The notes under the pieces were generated by a model. That model saw nothing but the letters and a program-made list of their open reading frames with translations, searched no databases and was not told where the DNA came from. The translations under genes and the position numbers were made by a program. From Opimibacter sp041746735 (GTDB lineage Bacteria > Bacteroidota > Bacteroidia > Chitinophagales > Saprospiraceae), in contig JBGTGP010000028.1 of the NCBI GenBank assembly GCA_041746735.1, positions 1-64,000 of the forward strand: a stretch of 64,000 nucleotides of DNA, in the 5' to 3' direction. Each line of letters starts with the position of its first letter. Within the stretch, counting starts at the first letter, position 1. Below are positions 1-11,000 of this stretch, piece after piece.

Positions 1-676
1 GTTGAGAAGTTGAGAGGTTGAGAGGTTGAGAAGTTGAGAGGTTTAGTGTTTATTGAAATGCTAGCCCAATCGATTAGGACAGAATCATGTCGCTCCAAAT
101 TGTCCGAGCACCGCGTTGTCCTGTTTCGGAGAAGTTTAGAAGTTGAAAGGTTGAGAGGTTGGAAAAGGGTAGCCATTCGATTAGGGTAAAATCATGTTAA
201 ATAGTTACGAATTAATCTGGCTTTCCGCCTTGCGGTCGGAATCACCGCCGCGCTTCGAATGCCATCTAACATTAAAAAAATCCCATCGATGAGTGCCAGA
301 CCCTGTGACGCCAAACTGTTCGAGCACCCCGGTGAAATGTTTCGTGGCACAACAAGACTCTTCTGGTAGAAATCAAATGAAAGAAACAGTCAAGTGAAAC
401 ACCGCCAGGCGTGACAGCAAACCAGAAAGCCAAACATTCGCACAGCCATCAAAGTGAGTTTTTGGCGGCACGAGCTTGGTTGCTGAGCTGTAGCACATGG
501 ATGCGAGGTAGCAAGTCGAAGCATGGTTACTTTTTGGGCGATGCAAAAAGTGACAAATCCCCTGACGAAGTCAGATCCTATTCCTTCCAGCGGAAGCTTA
601 CAAGCCAGGTTGCTGTGCTACAGCACATGGAAATGCAAGTGGCGAACTATGCAGCCGCATGCAATGCAGTATGTCA
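1..676. repeat. Gene-free region with degenerate repeats
   Basis: No credible gene lies here. Positions 1-43 are a period-8 array of GTTGAGAR, with related units near 138-160. A two-part unit occurs twice in diverged form: part A (TAGCC, then CGATTAGG, then AATCATGT) at 62-90 and 170-197, and part B (CCAAA, then CGAGCACC, then TGTTTCG) at 95-129 and 311-345. Positions 478-523 hold an inverted copy of the ~45-bp repeat that also sits at 44153-44262, and 608-630 is a more decayed relative of it. Open frames across this area have no family features and are treated as spurious. Confidence 0.6.
478..523 (-). repeat. Dispersed ~45-bp repeat, copy 1
   Basis: On the minus strand this reads TGCTTCGAC, a variable middle, then GTGCTACAGCTCAGCAACC. 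The same ends with the same spacing occur twice in tandem on the plus strand at 44153-44197 and 44218-44262. All copies are outside genes, which points to a genomic repeat family rather than coding sequence. Confidence 0.65.
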
Positions 677-1810
677 TTATCCGCGGACCAATCGAAAGGA
701 TTGCGACCCCACCTTCAACACATACATACCAGATGCAAGCCGGGACAGATCTATATCCTGTCGTTCGGATACAAGCCTCCCTGAAAGCAATGGCTTGCCT
801 ATGAGGTCATATATCATGTATGCTGTTGGCCCGTCATCCATCATCTCAATGGTGAGAAATGAGCCGGCGGGTTGAGGATAGTATCGGATGGATACACGTT
901 CCGTGATATCTTGTGATGATGTGGTTTGGATCAGGCCATCCAGATCATACTGCGAGAAAAATCGCCAGATCTCGGCAGAGGCATTGATATCTCTGTTGGT
1001 TCCCCCTCCTCCAAATGCCGATCCGGGCCAGGTGTGTGCTCCATTATTGATTTTGAAATGCTCCACGACTGAACCAGCAGTTCCATTTGGGTACAGATGA
1101 TGCTCGACGGTAGAGCCATCTGTCGGATCATGGTCATCGATCAGAGTGATAATGGGAGATGATTCGCAATTGTTTCTATTGGCCCAAAATGTCAGCACAC
1201 CGCTGATCGGGGTAAATAAAATCCCGCCAGTATACGCTACGGTGGCATCCGCTGTACCGTGTATTTCCATCACGGGCACAGGTCGTGTAGGAGCGCAGGT
1301 GGCCGTGGTGCCTGCTGTCATCGTACCGGTCACGGAGGCAATCGCCGCGATCCGGCCACTCAGCTCACATGCCAGCCGGTAACTCATAAATCCACCATTG
1401 GACATACCAGTGCTGTAGATGCGGTTTTGATTGATAGCCCATTCTGCTGCGATTCGGTCGATCAGCGCTGAGGTAAAAACAACATCATCGACACTACTGG
1501 TACCCCATCCCACATTCCAGTGCGGATTGTTCAGCAGATCCCGCGTGCCCAACGGATGCACGATCAGAAATCCCGCCGTATCTGCTATAGGTCTGAAGTC
1601 CCCATAAAACATCTGCTCTACCGCATTGGAGGTATAGCCATGAAAGTTGAGGACCAGTGGTGCAGGCTGACCGGGTGAATATGTCTCCGGTACATACAGG
1701 ATATACTCCCGTACGAGACCATTATGAGTAAAGGACTCTGTGATCGTTTGTTGTCCGTTCAAGATAAATGGCAGCAGGAACAGGCAAAGTAAAATGGATC
1801 TCATACACAT
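677..1810 (-). CDS. Secreted PHB-depolymerase/feruloyl-esterase-like hydrolase with T9SS type A tail
   Basis: This is a predicted exported alpha/beta-hydrolase of the polyhydroxybutyrate depolymerase / LpqC esterase group, 377 residues. A signal peptide covers about residues 1-20. The oxyanion-type HGY is at 57-59 and the nucleophile elbow GMSNGG places Ser137. GTAD (Asp188) and GAHTWPG (His259) complete a plausible triad. The last ~70 residues (about 305-377) look like a T9SS type A sorting domain, so the enzyme is probably secreted across the outer membrane and anchored or released. Such enzymes cleave polyester or feruloyl ester bonds; the substrate cannot be read from sequence. An in-frame ATG at 1804 is an equally good start. 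A TAnnTTTG box lies about 50 bp upstream. The gene stands alone, co-directional with the radical SAM gene upstream. Confidence 0.85.
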   Translation of the reverse strand: MCMRSILLCLFLLPFILNGQQTITESFTHNGLVREYILYVPETYSPGQPAPLVLNFHGYTSNAVEQMFYGDFRPIADTAGFLIVHPLGTRDLLNNPHWNVGWGTSSVDDVVFTSALIDRIAAEWAINQNRIYSTGMSNGGFMSYRLACELSGRIAAIASVTGTMTAGTTATCAPTRPVPVMEIHGTADATVAYTGGILFTPISGVLTFWANRNNCESSPIITLIDDHDPTDGSTVEHHLYPNGTAGSVVEHFKINNGAHTWPGSAFGGGGTNRDINASAEIWRFFSQYDLDGLIQTTSSQDITERVSIRYYPQPAGSFLTIEMMDDGPTAYMIYDLIGKPLLSGRLVSERQDIDLSRLASGMYVLKVGSQSFRLVRG

Positions 1811-1862
1811 AGGTGAGGTAGTATATCGGTTCTTGTAGCGGAGGTTATCCTCAAGCGCCCTA

Positions 1863-1870
1863 CAAACCTA
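1863..1870 (-). promoter_or_regulatory. Putative -7 box (TAGGTTTG) for the esterase gene
   Basis: Read on the minus strand this is TAGGTTTG, a perfect match to the Bacteroidota TAnnTTTG element, about 52 nt before the ATG at 1810. No convincing -33 TTTG is seen. Confidence 0.4.
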
Positions 1871-1997
1871 TGGAAAAAAGGAAATGGTATGCACTTAATT
1901 CTATACATGAATGCCTGCTAGGATCATCGGTGACGTCTTCCCGGCACATATCCGACACACATGATGACTCGACTTTCAGTTCTTTGGAGCATGAATA

Positions 1998-3362
1998 TCA
2001 CGAAAGCGAGTGATTCCGTATATCAAACCCATGGTCATAGTCATCGAAAAATTGCCCGGAATAGATCAGCTCAGCTTCGTCTTCAAAAAAGAAGGTATCC
2101 GCTGTTGCGGGCACAAGATCATCCATCCAGATCGCATTGGGATCATATTTGGCAAAGAAAGGACGGGCGACCCAGTCCGGATTACGTCCCTGTAAAAACC
2201 GAAGAACAAACACCTTCTCCTTGTTGATCTTGGTGATACCCAGCACCTGCACCTTGCCGGGTGTACACGACATACTCGGGCCGCGGACCGTACGGCATAC
2301 ACCACTGACACTTTGATAGGCATGACGGAAGATATTCCACGCCTTCTCCAGCGTCAGGGCAAAGTAATGTTGCGCTCCTGTATCCCGGGGGACAAACATG
2401 TAATAAGGAATGCAGTTGAGGTTGACTTGCTTTCGCCACATGTCCGCCCAGATTTCAGGCGAATCATTGATGTGCCGGAGGACGGGCGATTGCGTGCGGA
2501 TTTGCGCGCCGGTATTTCGTATCCGCTTGATGGCTTCCAGGACCACTTCGGTTTCCAGCTCCACCGGATGACTAAAGTGGGCCATAATGGCCAGGTTGAT
2601 TCCTTTGGCCGTGATCTGTTCAAATAAACGCAGGAAGTTATCCGCATCCGCATCATGTACAAATTTGTGGGGCCAGAAACCCAATGCCTTGGTTCCGATA
2701 CGAATGGTTTGAATATTGGTTTTGTTAGTATCTGCTAAAAAGGGTTTGATGTAATTTTCAAATACCTTGAATGACATGATCATCGGATCCCCTCCGGTAA
2801 AGAGCAGATCCGTGACTTCCTGATGCTCTTCCAGATAGGCGACCAACAACTCGGTTTCGCGCATGGCAAACTTAAATTCTTCCATGCCGACAAACTGAGG
2901 CCACCGAAAACAAAAGGTACAATAGCTGTGACAGGTCTGTCCGGAGCTCGGAAAAAAGAGCAGGGTCTCTCTGTATTTGTGTTGTACCCCGGTGAGTTTT
3001 ACCCCCTCGATTTCCGGAACATTGTGCTCCTGTTGCCCGGCCGGATGGGGATTGAGTTGCAACCGGATATCATTGCTGATGCCTTTCAGGACGGATTTGT
3101 CCTGGGATTGTCGGAGTGCTTTCTCCATTTGAGTATAATGGCGAGGGAGCAACATATCCTTTTGGGGAAAAGTCAAATGAAATATGGGATCGTTTTCGAG
3201 GTTGTCCCAGTCAATAAGTTCGTCAATCACATAATTGTTGACCTTGAAAGGCAGTACGGACCCCACGACTTCTATATGCTGCTGCATAGCCTTGGGGATC
3301 TTATCGATTTGGGGGATGGTTTTAAAATTGTGGAGTGAATACGCTTTGTACTTTACCGTCAT
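1998..3362 (-). CDS. KamA-family (lysine 2,3-aminomutase-like) radical SAM protein
   Basis: This 454-residue cytosolic protein has the radical SAM cluster motif CHSYCTFC (Cys144, Cys148, Cys151; CX3CX2C). TGGDP at 188-192 follows, matching the SAM-binding GGDP segment of lysine 2,3-aminomutases. Lys369 in CTPGKVQVLG sits where the PLP-binding lysine of KamA is found, so a PLP/SAM aminomutase chemistry is plausible. Around the cluster the sequence differs from classical KamA/EpmB (FRWPQF instead of the basic CTRR-type stretch), and the N- and C-terminal parts are unlike clostridial KamA. The substrate may therefore not be free lysine; I would not assign a gene symbol. It is monocistronic, with ~230 bp separating it from the divergent hybrid two-component gene. 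Confidence 0.8.
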   Translation of the reverse strand: MTVKYKAYSLHNFKTIPQIDKIPKAMQQHIEVVGSVLPFKVNNYVIDELIDWDNLENDPIFHLTFPQKDMLLPRHYTQMEKALRQSQDKSVLKGISNDIRLQLNPHPAGQQEHNVPEIEGVKLTGVQHKYRETLLFFPSSGQTCHSYCTFCFRWPQFVGMEEFKFAMRETELLVAYLEEHQEVTDLLFTGGDPMIMSFKVFENYIKPFLADTNKTNIQTIRIGTKALGFWPHKFVHDADADNFLRLFEQITAKGINLAIMAHFSHPVELETEVVLEAIKRIRNTGAQIRTQSPVLRHINDSPEIWADMWRKQVNLNCIPYYMFVPRDTGAQHYFALTLEKAWNIFRHAYQSVSGVCRTVRGPSMSCTPGKVQVLGITKINKEKVFVLRFLQGRNPDWVARPFFAKYDPNAIWMDDLVPATADTFFFEDEAELIYSGQFFDDYDHGFDIRNHSLS

Positions 3363-3595
3363 ATCTTCCGATTTTCATTTATAAGGTTGGTTGGTGAAAA
3401 TATAAAAAAAAGTCCGGCCACTAACGGCTGTATTTCAATGATTTAGATATTTGCTTTTTGTGGATACGGTAATTTTGGGTGAAATATGGGCAAAGCCAAA
3501 CCAAGTTTCTCCGCTCTCCTTCGGACTGAGATTTCAACCAAAGCCCAAAGCAGGCATATTCCGGGGTCTTATGTATCTTCATTTTCATTAGTGGC

Positions 3596-6500
3596 ATGAA
3601 TCCAATAAAGCAAGATCGATTGAAGAAGGCAATACTGTTGAAGCTGCGTCTGAACGTTCGATATCCTGTTCAAGGCCATCTTCTCCGTATATCAATTTGT
3701 TTTATCCTGGTGGTCTCCTGTATCTCAGTCCCGGCACAAGAGCAAGTGGGACGCGGTGTCATCGTGCGGGAGCTGGGACCTAAGAAGCCGGTGAAGGCAT
3801 TGGAGATAGATCGGGATGGATTTATCTGGGTAGGTACGTCATCAGGCCTTTACCGTTTTGATGGATTTGAATTTGAGCTCATGCAAGGTGATTCGATGGC
3901 GCTGTATCCGTCTGCCGGAGCAGGTATCAACGCGCTTCTCGAGGATCGGGCAGGCCATCTTTGGATCAGTACCCAACATAACCTCTTTATACTTACACCT
4001 GACCGCACGGAGCGACTGTATGTCAAGGCTCTGGTGCCTGACCCGACGGCCCTTCAGCGTATCGTCAATATTCAGGAAATCGGAAATGAGGTTTGGCTGT
4101 TCAACGAAACAAAAAAAATATTATGCCTGACCCAGGATGCGAAAGGAGCATTGCAATATAGCCGAACGATCGAATTACCCTCTTCAGTTGCGGCCGCTGC
4201 GTTAGAGCTTGCCGACGGTCAATACATGATTGAGCCCACCATACGAAATCATTATTACATCTTGTCACCAGATGGGACGGTGATGGAAAAAACGACTCCG
4301 GCGCTTGAAACGTTCAACTTTTATTTACATCCTGTTAGTAAGAGGATCTTTACGCTATCCTCCCCGGTGTTGTATGTATTTGATCCGGATCAAAAGATAT
4401 TCCGGGAAGAGATTTCATTTCTTCCTTCATTTCTCAAACCCATCCCCAGTTGGATGACTGCGTCCAGACGAAGCCCCGGCAGTCTTTGGGTTGGTGGACG
4501 ACTGGGTCATTTGTTGTGGTATTCCCCGGTGACCGGGACCTATTTGGAACTCACTGAATTGCTAAACGCCCGTTTATTTGAAGGCCGGTTTTTTTCTGCT
4601 ACCGTGGGGGTGGAGGATGAATATGGTGGATTCTGGCTCGGCACTACGCTCGGCTTAGTTTATATCAAGTTGCCTGAACTGCAATATTTCAATCATCTCC
4701 GAAAACCGCAAACCCTTCTCTCCCGCCAATCCTTCAGCACGCGAGGTATGGTGCGCGGCAGGGATGGCAGTCTTTTTGTGGGCAGTTATGCCGGATTCTT
4801 CCGGTATGTCGACGAGCATCCTGAAAAGGAATATAAAATATGGAATGATATCATCGGCAAAAATGTAGATCCGGTCGTGTATGATTTACTTCCGGACGGA
4901 GACGAAATCCTCATAGCCTCGGAGGGCAATGGCCTGCTCAGGTACCGATACGATACAGACTCCATCTATAGGGTAAACCCATCTTCTTATTATCATCATC
5001 CGGGTGATCCGGAAATAACGGCCCAGCAATGGGTCTTTCGGCTATTCAGGGACCATTCCGGCACCAGGTGGGCTGGCGTGAATGCCGGACTCTTCCTCAT
5101 CACTCCGGATGGCAAGGCGGAACGTCCTCCGGGATTGAGCGATAGCGGAAGGAAAATAGGCCGGGTCTATGATATCATGGAAGACACCACATCAGTGCTT
5201 TGGCTGGCGACGGCTACCGGCCTGTATAGTATATCCCCCGAAAGAAATCAAGTCCGGTTTCATGCCTTGCCGTTAGTGGCAGATACAGATATCCAATGCC
5301 TGTTGAATGGAGACAATGGCTCGATCTGGATCGGAACCAGAGGTCATGGATTGCTGCATTATCATCCGGCTACCGGTGCTGTATCATCCTATATGACTGA
5401 TGATGGCCTGGCGGATAATATCGTATGTGCCATACAGCCGGGAGGCAACCGGACTTTATGGGTGAGTACGAACCAGGGATTGACGCTTTTCGATTTCACT
5501 CTGAAAACGTTTAATAGTTTTTATATCGAAGATGGTCTGCCGGACAATGAGTTCAATCACGGCTCCAGCATGAGAGATGATGATGGGCGTTTATATTTTG
5601 GTGGTGTCAATGGTGTCGTGACCTTTTACCCCGATAAGGATAATTTCAACCGAAACTTTTCCAAACTTCGCATTACTAAAATTGTGACACATGACGGCCG
5701 TCATGGGACCACCGTTCGAAAACTATACAACAGTCATCTCCGGCCAGAATTACGACTCCACTATAAGGACAAATACTTTACCGTCTACTTTGCCTCCAAT
5801 GACCCTACACCGTATAAAAGAGAACGGTATGTCTACCGTTTGTCCGGCCTGGACAATACATGGCAGTTGGCCGGCATGAACAACAGCATTCAGTTTACCG
5901 GACTTCAGCCCGGCCGGTATTTTTTACAGATCAAAGCCACAGATCGGCATGATCATGACGCCATGTTGGAGGTGCCTGTTTTCATTGCCCGTCCCATATT
6001 CAGGCAATGGTGGGCGTACATTCTTTATGTATTGGCTTTTGCCGGTATCGGCATTCTGATCATCCGTGAATATTTTAAACGTCTGCACATCCATCGCCAA
6101 CTCCAGCTCGAATTAGATCATAAAGCCAAATTGCAGGAAATCAACCGAAGCAAATCGACCTTTTTCACCAACATCACCCATGAATTTAAAACACCCTTAA
6201 CCCTTATTCAGGGTCCGGCCGATGAAATCTCACGTTCGTCCAAAGATCCGCAAGTAGTACGGCAGGCCGGACTGATATCCAAAAGCGCAAAATCCATTTT
6301 GGCGCTTGTCAACCAGCTCCTGGAACTTGGAAAACTTGAGGCCAATCTGGAAGAACCTCAGTTTCATCGTCTGGACGTCGTGTATCACGTGCAGATGTGG
6401 ATGGAAAAATTTGTGTCGCTGGCCCGACAGAAAGAAATCCGTCTGGGATTTGAAACAGAGCAAACCGCCTTTTATATAGATTTTGATCCTGTGAAGTTTG

Positions 6501-7699
6501 AAACAGTGATCAATAATCTCCTCTCCAATGCCATCAAGTTTGCTCCCGAAAAAGGGGTAGTCAAATGCCGCATAAGCACATCCCCCCCGAACATGATTGA
6601 AATCACAGTAGAGGATAATGGTCCGGGGATCCCGATGGCGGAACAGGCACTCATCTTTGAGCGCTTCTATCAGGGAAAAAACAGCAGGCTGGGCGGCACA
6701 GGTATTGGTCTCGCTTTTGTCAGGGAGATGGTCCGGCTACACGGTGGCACCGTCAGTGTCGCTTCAGCACCCGGACAAGGAACCGCCTTTACAATCCAGA
6801 TGCCCACGTATCAATCGGATAGCATGGTGGCCGTGCGAACAACCGTCGATGTACCAGAAAAAATTGGAGCCATTACATCCTTCAGCAATGCGTCGGTGGA
6901 TCATCAGGTGAAAGACGCGTCAGAAAAAGCAGTCATCCTCATCGCCGAGGATCACATGGATGTCGCTCAATTCATCATGGATATCCTGCAAAAGGAATAT
7001 ACGGTATGGCATGCCCAGAATGGACGGGATGCCCACCGTCTCGCGATCGACCATATACCCGACCTTATCATCACCGATGTCATGATGCCGGTCATGGATG
7101 GGTACAGCTTCACCCACCTGATCAAACAGGAGATCCACACCAGCCACATTCCGGTCATCATGCTGACGGCAAAAGATGGTGAAGCATCGCGTATCGAAGG
7201 CCGTAGCGCGGGGGCAGAAGTATATCTGCAAAAGCCATTTTCCATGCAGGAGCTACAGCTGACCATTCGTAATTTACTCCAGCTAAAAGCCAATATGGCT
7301 GAAAAGGCATCAAAGCAACTGGAGAAGAATGCAGATGAAGTAGAGTTTAGCACCCATGCCGATGCCTCATTTTATCAAAATTTCCTCGCCGTTCTGGACC
7401 AAAACCTTTCTGAGTCTTCACTGGCTGTGGAGGATTTTACAACCGCATTAGCGACCAGTCGAACCCAACTCCATCGTAAGTTAAAAGCGATCACAGGCCT
7501 CTCCGTCAACCAGATCGTCCGCAATGTGCGACTTCAGAAAGGACTCGCGCTGATCAGGGCAGGCAACCGAACGATAGGAGAGGTGGCGTATCAAGTGGGT
7601 TTCAGCAATCCAGCCTACTTCACCGAGCGGTTTAAAGAGTATTATGGTTATCCACCCTCAGAGGCAAATCAGAACCCGATGCCGGGACCGTCTTCCTAA
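3596..7699 (+). CDS. Hybrid two-component system regulator (propeller sensor, HK, REC, AraC HTH)
   Basis: A 1367-residue one-protein signalling system of the HTCS type. A signal/anchor segment lies at about 29-47. Many two-component-regulator propeller repeats with IWVGT/LWLAT-type motifs cover about 60-690, then a Y_Y_Y domain (about 715-790) and a transmembrane helix (about 802-822). The HisKA dimerisation domain has the phospho-acceptor in ITHEFKTPL (His862). A HATPase domain follows with N and G boxes (NNLLSNAIKF, DNGPGIP, GGTGIGLAF). The receiver carries ITDVMMP (Asp1161), and a C-terminal AraC-type HTH covers about 1280-1355. In Bacteroidota these proteins sense a periplasmic ligand, often a glycan breakdown product, and activate nearby genes. 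Here no SusC/SusD pair is adjacent; the next gene is a giant secreted LamG protein. A weak hairpin follows the stop. Confidence 0.95.
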   Translation: MNPIKQDRLKKAILLKLRLNVRYPVQGHLLRISICFILVVSCISVPAQEQVGRGVIVRELGPKKPVKALEIDRDGFIWVGTSSGLYRFDGFEFELMQGDSMALYPSAGAGINALLEDRAGHLWISTQHNLFILTPDRTERLYVKALVPDPTALQRIVNIQEIGNEVWLFNETKKILCLTQDAKGALQYSRTIELPSSVAAAALELADGQYMIEPTIRNHYYILSPDGTVMEKTTPALETFNFYLHPVSKRIFTLSSPVLYVFDPDQKIFREEISFLPSFLKPIPSWMTASRRSPGSLWVGGRLGHLLWYSPVTGTYLELTELLNARLFEGRFFSATVGVEDEYGGFWLGTTLGLVYIKLPELQYFNHLRKPQTLLSRQSFSTRGMVRGRDGSLFVGSYAGFFRYVDEHPEKEYKIWNDIIGKNVDPVVYDLLPDGDEILIASEGNGLLRYRYDTDSIYRVNPSSYYHHPGDPEITAQQWVFRLFRDHSGTRWAGVNAGLFLITPDGKAERPPGLSDSGRKIGRVYDIMEDTTSVLWLATATGLYSISPERNQVRFHALPLVADTDIQCLLNGDNGSIWIGTRGHGLLHYHPATGAVSSYMTDDGLADNIVCAIQPGGNRTLWVSTNQGLTLFDFTLKTFNSFYIEDGLPDNEFNHGSSMRDDDGRLYFGGVNGVVTFYPDKDNFNRNFSKLRITKIVTHDGRHGTTVRKLYNSHLRPELRLHYKDKYFTVYFASNDPTPYKRERYVYRLSGLDNTWQLAGMNNSIQFTGLQPGRYFLQIKATDRHDHDAMLEVPVFIARPIFRQWWAYILYVLAFAGIGILIIREYFKRLHIHRQLQLELDHKAKLQEINRSKSTFFTNITHEFKTPLTLIQGPADEISRSSKDPQVVRQAGLISKSAKSILALVNQLLELGKLEANLEEPQFHRLDVVYHVQMWMEKFVSLARQKEIRLGFETEQTAFYIDFDPVKFETVINNLLSNAIKFAPEKGVVKCRISTSPPNMIEITVEDNGPGIPMAEQALIFERFYQGKNSRLGGTGIGLAFVREMVRLHGGTVSVASAPGQGTAFTIQMPTYQSDSMVAVRTTVDVPEKIGAITSFSNASVDHQVKDASEKAVILIAEDHMDVAQFIMDILQKEYTVWHAQNGRDAHRLAIDHIPDLIITDVMMPVMDGYSFTHLIKQEIHTSHIPVIMLTAKDGEASRIEGRSAGAEVYLQKPFSMQELQLTIRNLLQLKANMAEKASKQLEKNADEVEFSTHADASFYQNFLAVLDQNLSESSLAVEDFTTALATSRTQLHRKLKAITGLSVNQIVRNVRLQKGLALIRAGNRTIGEVAYQVGFSNPAYFTERFKEYYGYPPSEANQNPMPGPSS

Positions 7700-8041
7700 T
7701 ATCGGATTTCTTGAAATTTATCTATAGTAACCCGCTGTAAATCAGTGCCTCTGATTTTTGGAACATCTGTTATAGGATTTGGGACAATCCAGTAAGCCGC
7801 ATGATCTCTCTATCCCTTCCTTAGTTCAATCATTCCGAGGATGAATGCGCGGATAGCTGGTACTCCACTATACTGAAAGATCTATAGCAGTTACAATGGA
7901 ACCCATTTTCCCTCCAGTGCCCTGACCGTCATTCTCACATCGCTGATCGAATGCAAAAACACAGGCCAATACCCCATTGAAACTATTCGGGCTTCTTGCC
8001 CAACAGCAGCAAACTTTATAATAATCTTAAAATTTTTAAAC
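7700..8041. other. Intergenic region upstream of the giant secreted protein
   Basis: No gene is seen in these 342 bases. A small hairpin (7739-7757) lies 40 bp after the HTCS stop. The last 60 bases before the ATG at 8042 are AT-rich but contain no clear TAnnTTTG box. A binding site for the upstream HTCS could lie here, but I see no obvious repeat pair. Confidence 0.5.
7739..7757 (+). terminator. Weak hairpin after the HTCS gene
   Basis: AAATCAG and CTGATTT form a 7-bp stem with loop TGCCT. The descending arm runs into five T residues. The stem is AT-rich and short, so termination efficiency is doubtful. Confidence 0.3.
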
Positions 8042-11000
8042 ATGAAAATCACTTTCCGCTTACTTCTTGCAATCCTCATCGGGTCTGCCATGCCGGATCG
8101 GCTGGACGCATTCAACTTTAACACCAATACACACATGCAGGTCTACTATGACTACTGCGAAGAAGATGTACTGGTATCCTTTGTATACGGACAGACAGCA
8201 GGGATAGATGACCGGATGAACTACATGTACTTTCGGCACAACCCTGCATCCGGGGCTCCGGTCACATTGATTGACTTTAGGCATGAAAGTCAGTATAATA
8301 ATACAACCGGCTGGACCCCGGTAGGGTCTCAGAATCCGTCCAATAAGTTTGGCTATAAGATTCTAAATCCTCCAGGACACGCCTGGTTTATCGTGTTAGA
8401 TCATATCTGGGATGAAAATGATCACGAAGGGCATAAATTTTGGGTTCGATTTCGGCTCCGCGCCTTACCCCAATCCGTATTTGAAACGTTTAGCTGCGCC
8501 GGGTTTTGGAATGGCTCAGGTTCTAATAGTCCTGACTTTCAAATCAATACCACACATCCGCTCTCCTTATACCGACCGGATACGCCTTCCTCACTGACTG
8601 CTTCTCAGGGAGCTTGTCAAAAAGTCGACCTGAGTTGGACTTATGATAATTTCGAAATCTGTGCCGGCAAAACGTACAAGTTTCGTTTGTACCGGGATAA
8701 TTCTTCCGATTATTTTGCACAAATCAATGCCAATACCGGCCAGACCACCTATGTCTACTCCGATCCCCAGACGCCTACAAGCACTACTCCGGAGAACCGA
8801 TCGTATAAGATTAGAGTCATCATGGTCAATGGCGCTGGAACCCTCTATCATTCCTCCGATTTGTCCGGACCCGCCATCGGACACCCTTTGCCGCTCCCCC
8901 CAGCACCCAATAACCTGGCCATTACCTATCAGGGATGCGCTGGAAACATCAAACTCAACTGGCAGAATCCGCAGATCTACAGCTCCATGCTATTGCGCCT
9001 GACCACTACAGGTGGGGTCATCCCGGACATCATCATCACCGGTTCACCATCCTCCTGGGAAGGAATGATTGATCCGGGTACTACCTATACGGCAGAATTA
9101 TTTGGTTACGACAACTGCAACCAGTCCCTGAGTTCTGCTGTATTGGCAAATATTCGGGTTCCGGAAGCACCGGGTGGGTTCACTCTGTCTCCGCCTGTCG
9201 AGGATAACGGCAGCATTTCCTTGAATTGGGAACCGGCTGCGGATGCCACCAGCTATAAGATCATACGGACCGGTGACGGCTCCAAAGAATACGCCATCAA
9301 CGATCCAGGCATTACGGAATTCCTGGACAGCGATGTAAAGATCTGTACACAATATTCGTACAAAGTCATGGCCTACAACAACTGCGGAAACAGTAGTACC
9401 GACATCTTACAGGCACCAGTCATTCAGCAAAGTTTCAACGTCTGGACGAATCAGCGTCTGTCCGCCTCTAAAGGATACTTTGGCAATCGGGTGGAACTCG
9501 AATGGCAATCCCCCAATACCTTTGGCTTTGATCATTTCAAAATACTCAAGCGTACCCTGGGCAGCAATTCAACTCCCCAGTTTCTGGCCACAGTCAATAA
9601 AAATGAGCTTCGGTATGTGGATCACTTTGCGCCGGCCGGCGTGCTGAATGAATATTTTATTTCCGCGTATAGCGAGTGCAATGGCGTCATCAACGAATCA
9701 ACAGCACTGAGCGATGCCGGGTTTCGACTCCCGATTGCGACCATCACCGGAAATGTAAAGTTTCAAAACGGCACAGGTGTGGATTCCGTCATCATCTCCG
9801 TGGAACGAAATTCCGGAGCACTGGGCAAGGGTCTGCATTTCAACGGTCAGGGATCTATGACAGTGCACCCTGACTATACCAGTGATCCTTTGAGCGTTTT
9901 AAACCTTAGCCCACAGATGACGATTGAGTTGTGGATAAAGCCTGATCAACTTGCAAATGACTTTACGTTGTTTTCCTATAGTCAGGGTGATAACAGCTAT
10001 GGCTTGTATTTCGATGCCATGAATCAATCTCTGGTCCAGTATTTTACAAACGTTCAGAATGGTATTTCCAAGTCGTATCCGGTCAATCTGAGTACCGGCG
10101 TCTTCACGCATATCGCTTGGGCACGCAACATGACGAATCTGGCGCTGTATATCAACGGCCAACCAAAACCAGGAACGGAAGGCACCGCTACAGCTCCGGG
10201 AAGCTCATCCCCGCTCACCTTTGGAGGCGGATATGCAGGATACCTGGATGAGATTCGTTTCTGGAGCAAGCGGCGGACGACAGCTGAAATCAGCATGGAA
10301 TACAGACATATTCTGCGAGGAGATGAATCTCATCTCGTGGGCTATTGGCGAATAGATGAAGGTGTGGGCAACGGCGTATATGACATTTCCGGAGTGGATG
10401 AAATCTTCAATGCCCGGCATCTGCAGATCAATTCAAATGTCACCTGGGTCGATCAGTTTCCCGCCGTTCATCAGTTGGGCAATGCAGCACTCACCGACAG
10501 TGTCGGAAATTATATAGTGAAAAACATCCGTTATTCCGGCACGGGCAACACCTTTACAGTTATTCCATTTTACAGCCCGGGCGGCACACCACACGAGTTT
10601 GATCCCGTCTCTACAGTGCTTTTCCTGGGAGAGGGCAACAGTGTACAAAATGCGGTCAACTTTATAGACAAATCGTCGTTTTTCGTCACCGGTACGATCA
10701 TCTATTCGTACCCGGACTCCATGTGTCTCAATACCCAGGCATTCATCTATATTGATGATCAAGTCGCCCAGGTAAATGGAATGCCTGCCACGGTCAACCC
10801 CAATGGCACCTTCGCCATTGATGTGCCGATCGGTCGACACCGGCTTTCCATTAAGCAGGCGGGTCACGTATTTCATCATCAGGGATTTTGGCCAATAGAT
10901 GGCTCCCTGTATGACTTCCAAAAAGATGAATCAGGTATTACATTCTATGATTCTACCGTCGTACGGGTCATTGGCCGGGTAGTAGGCGGAACACGGGAAG

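Noticed and set aside
411..875. Open frames in the left gene-free region
   Set aside because: They overlap repeats and the esterase gene on the other strand, with no plausible product.
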